A stretch of 64,000 nucleotides of DNA from an uncultured Spirochaetia bacterium (GTDB taxonomy: Bacteria > Spirochaetota > Spirochaetia > SZUA-6 > Bin103), in assembly GCA_958296075.1 (NCBI GenBank), contig CATQHW010000002.1, positions 1,488,001 to 1,552,000 of the forward strand, read 5' to 3'. The notes below the pieces were generated by a model, which did not search any database, was not told where the DNA came from, and saw only the letters and a list, made by a program, of their open reading frames with translations. Every line of letters starts with the position of its first letter. The first letter of the stretch is position 1. Position numbers and translations under genes: made by a program. Shown piece after piece: positions 59,540-64,000 of the stretch.

Positions 59540-61438
59540 TCAGCGGCCGGCGACCGTGACCAGCGCCTCGGCGATCGGACCGTGCGGCTCTCCATCGACG
59601 GCGATCCGCGCGGTCGCCAGCCGGCGGACGCCGTCGCCGGCGTCCGGGGCGGTCGCCGGCAGCCGCACCTCTCCCCGCTCGCCCGCCCGCAGCCGTACCG
59701 ATGCCGCATCGCCGGCGCGCCACCCGGGTGGCGGCTCGATCTCTGCGGTATAGGTCGCGTCGCGCTCCAGGTTGTTGCGCAGCAGCAGCCGGTACTCGAC
59801 CGTGCCGCCCGGTCCCACGGTGGTCAGGTACGGGAGCAGCCGCGCCCAGAACAGGTCGACGTAGTGATCGGCCGGCTCGGCCACCAAGTTGCGGAACACC
59901 CGTTCCTTGCGGGCGATGAAGTCCGCGTACTCGTCGAGCTGCTGCTTCGAGCAGTCGATCACGTCGCGGTGGCCGGGGCAGATCAACTCCGGGTCGACGC
60001 GGCGCATCACTTCCGCGCAGCGCCGGTGCATGTCGAGTTGGAAGCTGTTGCGCATGACCGTGGTCTGGTACGGCGCGCCGATCGCCGCGCCGGCCCGCAG
60101 CGTGTCGGCCACGAAGAAGTTGTCGCCGGTGAAGGCGACCCGGCGGCCGTCGATCAGACCGGCGTACACGGAGTGGAACTCGGTCTGACCGGGGGCGTGG
60201 TAGATGTCGAACCGGTACTCCTCCCACTCGAAGCGCTCGCCGTCGGTCAGATGGCGGTCGATGCGGATCGGTCGCGGGCAGGTGCACGGCGTGCTGGCCC
60301 AGGCGGCCGGGTCTTCGAGCACCTGCGCGACCTCGCGCAGCGCCCAGCAACGGGTGCCGTGATGGCGCTGCAGATAGGGGATGCCGCAGGTGTGGTCGTC
60401 ATGGATGTGGGTGGGCACGACCAGATCGAACGCGGTCACCCCGTAGTCGTCGCGCAGTTCGTCCAGGTGGTGGGCGACGAAGCGCATCGACTCCAGGCCG
60501 TGGTGCTCGGAGCCGGTGTGCATGTGGGCGGCCAGCGAGTGGCCGTAGTCGACGAACATCGCCTTGCCGGCATCGCTCAGGACCACGTAGAAGTTGCTGC
60601 AGGTCCACGGTCCGCCCCACAGCAGGTGGCGGGACAGCGGCTGCAGCCGGGCGTCCGGCAGGAAGTGGGAGGCCGGCAGGTCCGATCCCGATGTCGATCC
60701 CGCCACGCGCATGCCGTTGCCGAGCGCCACGCAGTCGGCCAGCCGCCGCCGCAGGCGCGCGACGTCGCCGGCCACGTCGGCGATCGCCCCGCCATGGGAG
60801 GGATAGGCGGTGCGCACGCCCAGGCGCGCCAGCGCGTCGATCGATTCGATGGTGAACGCGATCCCCTCCATCCCGCCGTAGGCGTACTCCATGGCGTGGA
60901 GCTGGTAGAGCGTGCCGCCGGCGTTCATCAGGTCGCCCGTGAACGCCACCCGCTGCCCGTCGACGGCGGCGATCAGCATCGACGACCCGCGCGTGTGACC
61001 CTTGGCCGGCACGATTTCGAACCGGTAGCCGCGCCACGCGAAGGTCTCGTAGTCCTGCAGCGCGGCGTCCACGGCGATGTTCCGCGCCGCCGTGAAGAAG
61101 GTGTTGCGATCGTCGTAATTATCATACACCCGCCGCGTCCGCCAGAACAGCTCGGCGTCCTCGAACAGGTGGCGCTCGTGTTCCGGCACCGCCACCTTGG
61201 CGCCGGCGGCGGCCAGCGCCGGCGTGCCCGCGCACTGATCCCGGTGGTGGTGGGTGTGCAGCACCCACTCGACGGCCGCCGCGCCCGTGTCGGCCAGGGC
61301 TCCGGTGACCGCGCCGGAGCCGGAGTCGATCAGCAACGCCGCGCCGCCGTCTACGATGATATACGTATTACAAATGTCTGCAAAACGATACAGATGGTCG
61401 CTCAGCTGCGTCAGGCGGGAATCTCCCATGCCCGGCAT
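59540..61438 (-). CDS. Protein with two metallo-beta-lactamase-fold domains
   Basis: The 632-residue protein contains two successive MBL domains. In the first (about residues 1-245), WVLHTHHHRDQ is the metal motif, with Gln where the usual final His of H-x-H-x-D-H is; GHTRGSS, FTGDLMNAG and YPSHGG supply further ligands. In the second (about 290-510), PTHIHDDHTCG is complete, but the next His motif reads APGQTEFH; FTGDNFF and CPGHRDVID are present. A C-terminal 90-residue beta domain follows. It is likely a hydrolase of some ester or amide. Starts at 61438 or 61429 are possible. It lies 22 bases before the LLM gene. Confidence 0.82.
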   Translation of the reverse strand: MPGMGDSRLTQLSDHLYRFADICNTYIIVDGGAALLIDSGSGAVTGALADTGAAAVEWVLHTHHHRDQCAGTPALAAAGAKVAVPEHERHLFEDAELFWRTRRVYDNYDDRNTFFTAARNIAVDAALQDYETFAWRGYRFEIVPAKGHTRGSSMLIAAVDGQRVAFTGDLMNAGGTLYQLHAMEYAYGGMEGIAFTIESIDALARLGVRTAYPSHGGAIADVAGDVARLRRRLADCVALGNGMRVAGSTSGSDLPASHFLPDARLQPLSRHLLWGGPWTCSNFYVVLSDAGKAMFVDYGHSLAAHMHTGSEHHGLESMRFVAHHLDELRDDYGVTAFDLVVPTHIHDDHTCGIPYLQRHHGTRCWALREVAQVLEDPAAWASTPCTCPRPIRIDRHLTDGERFEWEEYRFDIYHAPGQTEFHSVYAGLIDGRRVAFTGDNFFVADTLRAGAAIGAPYQTTVMRNSFQLDMHRRCAEVMRRVDPELICPGHRDVIDCSKQQLDEYADFIARKERVFRNLVAEPADHYVDLFWARLLPYLTTVGPGGTVEYRLLLRNNLERDATYTAEIEPPPGWRAGDAASVRLRAGERGEVRLPATAPDAGDGVRRLATARIAVDGEPHGPIAEALVTVAGR

Positions 61439-61491
61439 CGTAGTGAGGGCGCCGGCCCCCGGCAACCGCGCGCACCCGCTCATCACGTCAC

Positions 61492-62760
61492 TTACTCACT
61501 ACCTGAACCTACCTGCACCAGAAGCTGCTTGCCGTACAGCGTATGGCGTGCCCAATACAGGTTCTGGTACTGGCTGTTGCCGCGCTTCGCCAGAATTGCC
61601 GTGCCGGCCGCACCGGTGCCCCCTCCTGCCGAGAACGTAACGGTCGGGGCAGACGTGTAGCCGCTCCCCCGGTTCGTGATCTTCACTGACGCTACGTCGT
61701 CTATCACTGTTGCGGTTCCGGTTGCCGTGTGGCTTCCGGGCGGCGCTGCCGAGAACGTAACGGTCGGGGCAGACGTGTAGCCGCTCCCCCGGTTCGTGAT
61801 CGTCACTTCCCCCACACGTAAATACGCCGTCACTGATGCGGTCGCACCGGTGCCCCCTCCTCCCGAGAACGTAACAGTCGGGCGAGACGTATAGCCGCTC
61901 CCCCCGTGCGTGATCGTCACTCCCACTACTTCACCACCTGATACCGCAGCTATTCCGGTCGCCGGGGTGCCTCCGGACGGCGCTGCCGAAAACGTAACGG
62001 TCGGGGCAGACGTGTAGCCGCTCCCCCCGTTCGTCATAACCACTAGCTCCACATAGTAATGCGCCGTCACTGTTCCGGTTGCCGTGGTGCCTCCGGACGG
62101 CGCTGCCGAAAACGTAACGGTCGGGGCAGACGTGTAGCCGTACCCTCTGTGCGTCATCGCGACGTCTGGACCGACGCGACCGACGCCCTCCGCGGTTCCG
62201 GTTGCCGTGGTGCCTCCGGACGGCGCTGCCGAAAACGTAACGGTCGGGGCAGACGTGTAGCCGCTCCCGCCGTTCGTCATCGTGACGGAAGCAACCTCGC
62301 CCACCACTGAGGAGCCCGTCTGATCCGGCGCAGTGAGCACGAGCACCACTGCGCCCGCACTGACTTCAGGGGTAATCGTCCACTCCGCACCGGAGAAATC
62401 GGACTCGAAGACCGGCTGATACCGCGTGCTCGTGAACGGCAACTTGTTCCCGCCGATCGAAACGCGCACGTCGTCGCCGGTGATCCGGTCCCAGGCATAC
62501 GGTTCGGAACGGTTGGAGGTCTGGCTCAGAATGTTCACGCCATCATCGCGAAAGTGAGCCTTGCTGATCGTCCAGCTCTTCTGGTCATCCTGCGGGGTCG
62601 GAGTTGGAGTCGGAGTCGGAGTTGGGGTCGGAGTCGGTGTGGGCTCGGTCGGTGGCTCGCCGGTGCCGGTCGTTACGGGCGGCCGTGCCACCGGCGGGCA
62701 CGCCATCATGGTGATGCCGGCGAGCACCGCCAGCAACAGAATCGGTATCTTACTACGCAT
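61492..62760 (-). CDS. Repeat-rich lipoprotein with Thr-Pro linker
   Basis: The 422-residue product has a lipoprotein signal (ITMMAC), a (TP)n linker of about 16 residues, a 100-residue non-repetitive part and six tandem repeats of about 40 residues, each with the core [13 protein letters not shown] and a Gly/Thr-rich linker. DNA spacing of the repeats is 120, 117, 120, 120 and 120 bases. Such GSGY-PTVTF repeats occur in surface and phage-type proteins. It may be a surface-exposed adhesin or stalk protein. The last 40 residues are not repeated. Confidence 0.72.
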   Translation of the reverse strand: MRSKIPILLLAVLAGITMMACPPVARPPVTTGTGEPPTEPTPTPTPTPTPTPTPTPQDDQKSWTISKAHFRDDGVNILSQTSNRSEPYAWDRITGDDVRVSIGGNKLPFTSTRYQPVFESDFSGAEWTITPEVSAGAVVLVLTAPDQTGSSVVGEVASVTMTNGGSGYTSAPTVTFSAAPSGGTTATGTAEGVGRVGPDVAMTHRGYGYTSAPTVTFSAAPSGGTTATGTVTAHYYVELVVMTNGGSGYTSAPTVTFSAAPSGGTPATGIAAVSGGEVVGVTITHGGSGYTSRPTVTFSGGGGTGATASVTAYLRVGEVTITNRGSGYTSAPTVTFSAAPPGSHTATGTATVIDDVASVKITNRGSGYTSAPTVTFSAGGGTGAAGTAILAKRGNSQYQNLYWARHTLYGKQLLVQVGSGSE

Positions 62761-62866
62761 AGGATTCCCCTCCCTTGGGCCGAGAATGGTAGCACGGCGC
62801 CCAGTCCGATCGAAGCGGCGTGGCGTCGCCTACCGCGGGCCTGCCGCGGTCTGGTAGGCTGGGCGC

Positions 62867-64000
62867 ATGGGCGTCACGCCGCGGCAGCGCGAGCTGCTGG
62901 CCCGCACGTGGGTCGACTTCACCCCCATGCAGCGCTTCGCCGCCGCGCCGCTGATCGTCGAACGGGCCGACGGCGTCTACTACTGGGACGCCGCCGGCAG
63001 GCGCTACCTGGACGCCATCGGCGGCATCTTCGTCGCCAGCCTGGGCCATCGCCACCCGCGCGTGCTGGCCGCGGTCCGCGATCAGATGGACCGGCTGACC
63101 TTCGCCCCGCCCCTGCACGGCGTGGCCGACGTCACCCTGGAGCTGGTCGACAGGCTCGGCGCCGTCACGCCCGGCGACCTCGACTTCATCAAGACCTTCT
63201 CCGGCGGCTCGGAGGCGATCGAGGCGGCGCTCAAGCTGGCCCGCCAGTACTGGAAGCAGAGCGGCCACCCCGGCAAGTACAAGGTGATCAGCCGCTACCA
63301 CGGCTACCACGGCAGCACCTTCGGCGCCATGGCGGCCAGCGGCACCGGGCCGCGCAAGAGCAAGTTCGAGCCGCAGATGGGCGGCTTCGTCAAGGTGTTC
63401 CCCCCCACCCACTACCGCGGCCGCTTCCCCACCTGGGAAGCGTGCAACCGCTTCGCCGCCGCCGCGGTGGAGGACGCGATCGTCGCCGAGGACCCGGAGA
63501 CGGTCGCCGCCGTCGTCGTGGAACCGATCGGCAACACCGGCGGCATCATCACCCCCACCGAGGAGTACTTCTCCCTGCTGCGCGAGATCTGCGACCGCCA
63601 CGCGGTGCTGCTGATCTTCGACGAAGTGATCACCGGGTTCGGGAAGACCGGCAGCATGTTCGCCGCGCAGACCTTCGGCGTGACGCCGGACGTCATCTGC
63701 TGCGGCAAGGGCATGTCGTCGGGCGTCATCCCGATCGGCGCGGTCGCCGCCCGCCGCGGCATCGGCGACGCCTTCTGGGGATCGGCGCGCGACGGCGTCC
63801 ACTTCATGCACGGCAACACCTTCGCCGGCCACCCGCTCGCCGCGGCGGCCGCGATCGCGGTGATCGACACGATCGCCGACGGCGACCTGTGCGCCCGGGC
63901 GCGCGACCACGGCGCCTATCTGCGCACCCGGCTGGAGGCGCTGCGCGGCACCGGCGTGGTCCGCGAGGTGCGGGGACGCGGCGTGCTGCTCGGCGTCGAG
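62867..64000 (+). CDS. Class III PLP aminotransferase (3' end outside window)
   Basis: The frame runs open to the window end (378 codons seen). It begins MGVTPRQRELLARTWVDFTPMQ, then DGVYYWDAAGRRYLDAIGGI, TFSGGSEAIEAALKLAR, a conserved Asp in IFDEVITGFGKTG, the PLP Lys in CCGKGMSSGVIPIGA, and HGNTFAGHPLAAAAA. These are class III (omega-amino acid/ornithine-type) aminotransferase motifs. The substrate is unknown. It is divergent from the lipoprotein gene, with 106 bases between starts. Confidence 0.92.
   Translation, partial: MGVTPRQRELLARTWVDFTPMQRFAAAPLIVERADGVYYWDAAGRRYLDAIGGIFVASLGHRHPRVLAAVRDQMDRLTFAPPLHGVADVTLELVDRLGAVTPGDLDFIKTFSGGSEAIEAALKLARQYWKQSGHPGKYKVISRYHGYHGSTFGAMAASGTGPRKSKFEPQMGGFVKVFPPTHYRGRFPTWEACNRFAAAAVEDAIVAEDPETVAAVVVEPIGNTGGIITPTEEYFSLLREICDRHAVLLIFDEVITGFGKTGSMFAAQTFGVTPDVICCGKGMSSGVIPIGAVAARRGIGDAFWGSARDGVHFMHGNTFAGHPLAAAAAIAVIDTIADGDLCARARDHGAYLRTRLEALRGTGVVREVRGRGVLLGVE

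Noticed and set aside
57510..60350. One 946-codon minus-strand frame covering hydrolase and oxidoreductase
   Set aside because: Only its last 262 codons (from GTG 58298) are the hydrolase. The upstream part is antisense-frame noise over the LLM and MBL genes, which are encoded in other frames of the same strand.
61625..62280. Regular 120-base repeats that could be taken for a CRISPR array
   Set aside because: The repeats are in one open frame, spacers are similar to each other, and translation gives six copies of a protein repeat, so it is a repetitive coding region.

Overview
The window is about 68-70% G+C and reads as one chromosomal segment of a GC-rich spirochaete (Spirochaetota). The strongest lineage marker is the very long GreA (18081-20828, minus): a large helical/TPR N-terminus joined to a normal GreA C-terminus, an arrangement known from Borrelia and Treponema. 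The order of the core clusters fits a diderm bacterium: rimP-nusA-infB-rbfA-truB-ribF-rpsO-pnp, lptF-lptG-tgt-murJ, and scpA-scpB-rlu-cmk-rpsA. Three intact phytanoyl-CoA dioxygenase (PhyH) genes, Gfo/Idh oxidoreductases, a Uma2 gene and restriction-modification genes suggest an environmental or host-associated (for example marine) bacterium, but that habitat is inference.

Regions 1-34.5 kb are dense housekeeping DNA. A 3' comF fragment (1-625) is followed by a promoter and terminator-like hairpin, then the translation/RNA operon (795-10158), an M16 peptidase, an exported beta-propeller protein, the LPS-export permeases, tgt and murJ (to 18064). Convergent to these lie greA and a TPR gene. 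Then come rpe, a TPR gene, dtd, recA with a recognisable promoter, the condensin partners scpA/scpB, a pseudouridine synthase, cmk and six-domain rpsA. A degenerate AAA+/Fis regulator follows, translationally coupled to a membrane TPR protein and a lipoprotein. tsaD and a YibQ-type deacetylase-like gene close the section.

Region 34.5-43.8 kb is accessory. It holds a hydroxyacid-oxoacid transhydrogenase-like enzyme, a Gfo/Idh pair and a PhyH gene, then a tandemly triplicated locus (about 37.08-42.97 kb). The ancestral unit seems to have been [Gfo/Idh-fragment gene - phyH - AT-rich palindrome element - MFS gene (antisense) - methylase/endonuclease pair - uma2 - small ORF]. The three copies have decayed in complementary ways: copy 1 keeps phyH and uma2, copy 2 keeps the methylase-endonuclease pair, copy 3 keeps the MFS gene. 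Several deletion endpoints lie at short direct repeats. A tRNA-Thr(CGT) bounds the region.

Region 43.9-64 kb carries small metabolic cassettes: a class IV aminotransferase coupled to a second PhyH; a DEAD-box helicase; a desaturase-PhyH pair; a lone DNA methyltransferase with a truncated downstream neighbour; a sugar-type cassette (Gfo/Idh, YetA/exo-rhamnogalacturonan-lyase-like protein, PfkB kinase, class I aldolase); a minus-strand operon of a double metallo-beta-lactamase protein, a luciferase-like oxidoreductase and an alpha/beta hydrolase; a repeat-rich lipoprotein; and the 5' part of a class III aminotransferase running off the end. I saw no CRISPR array, rRNA or recognisable transposase.
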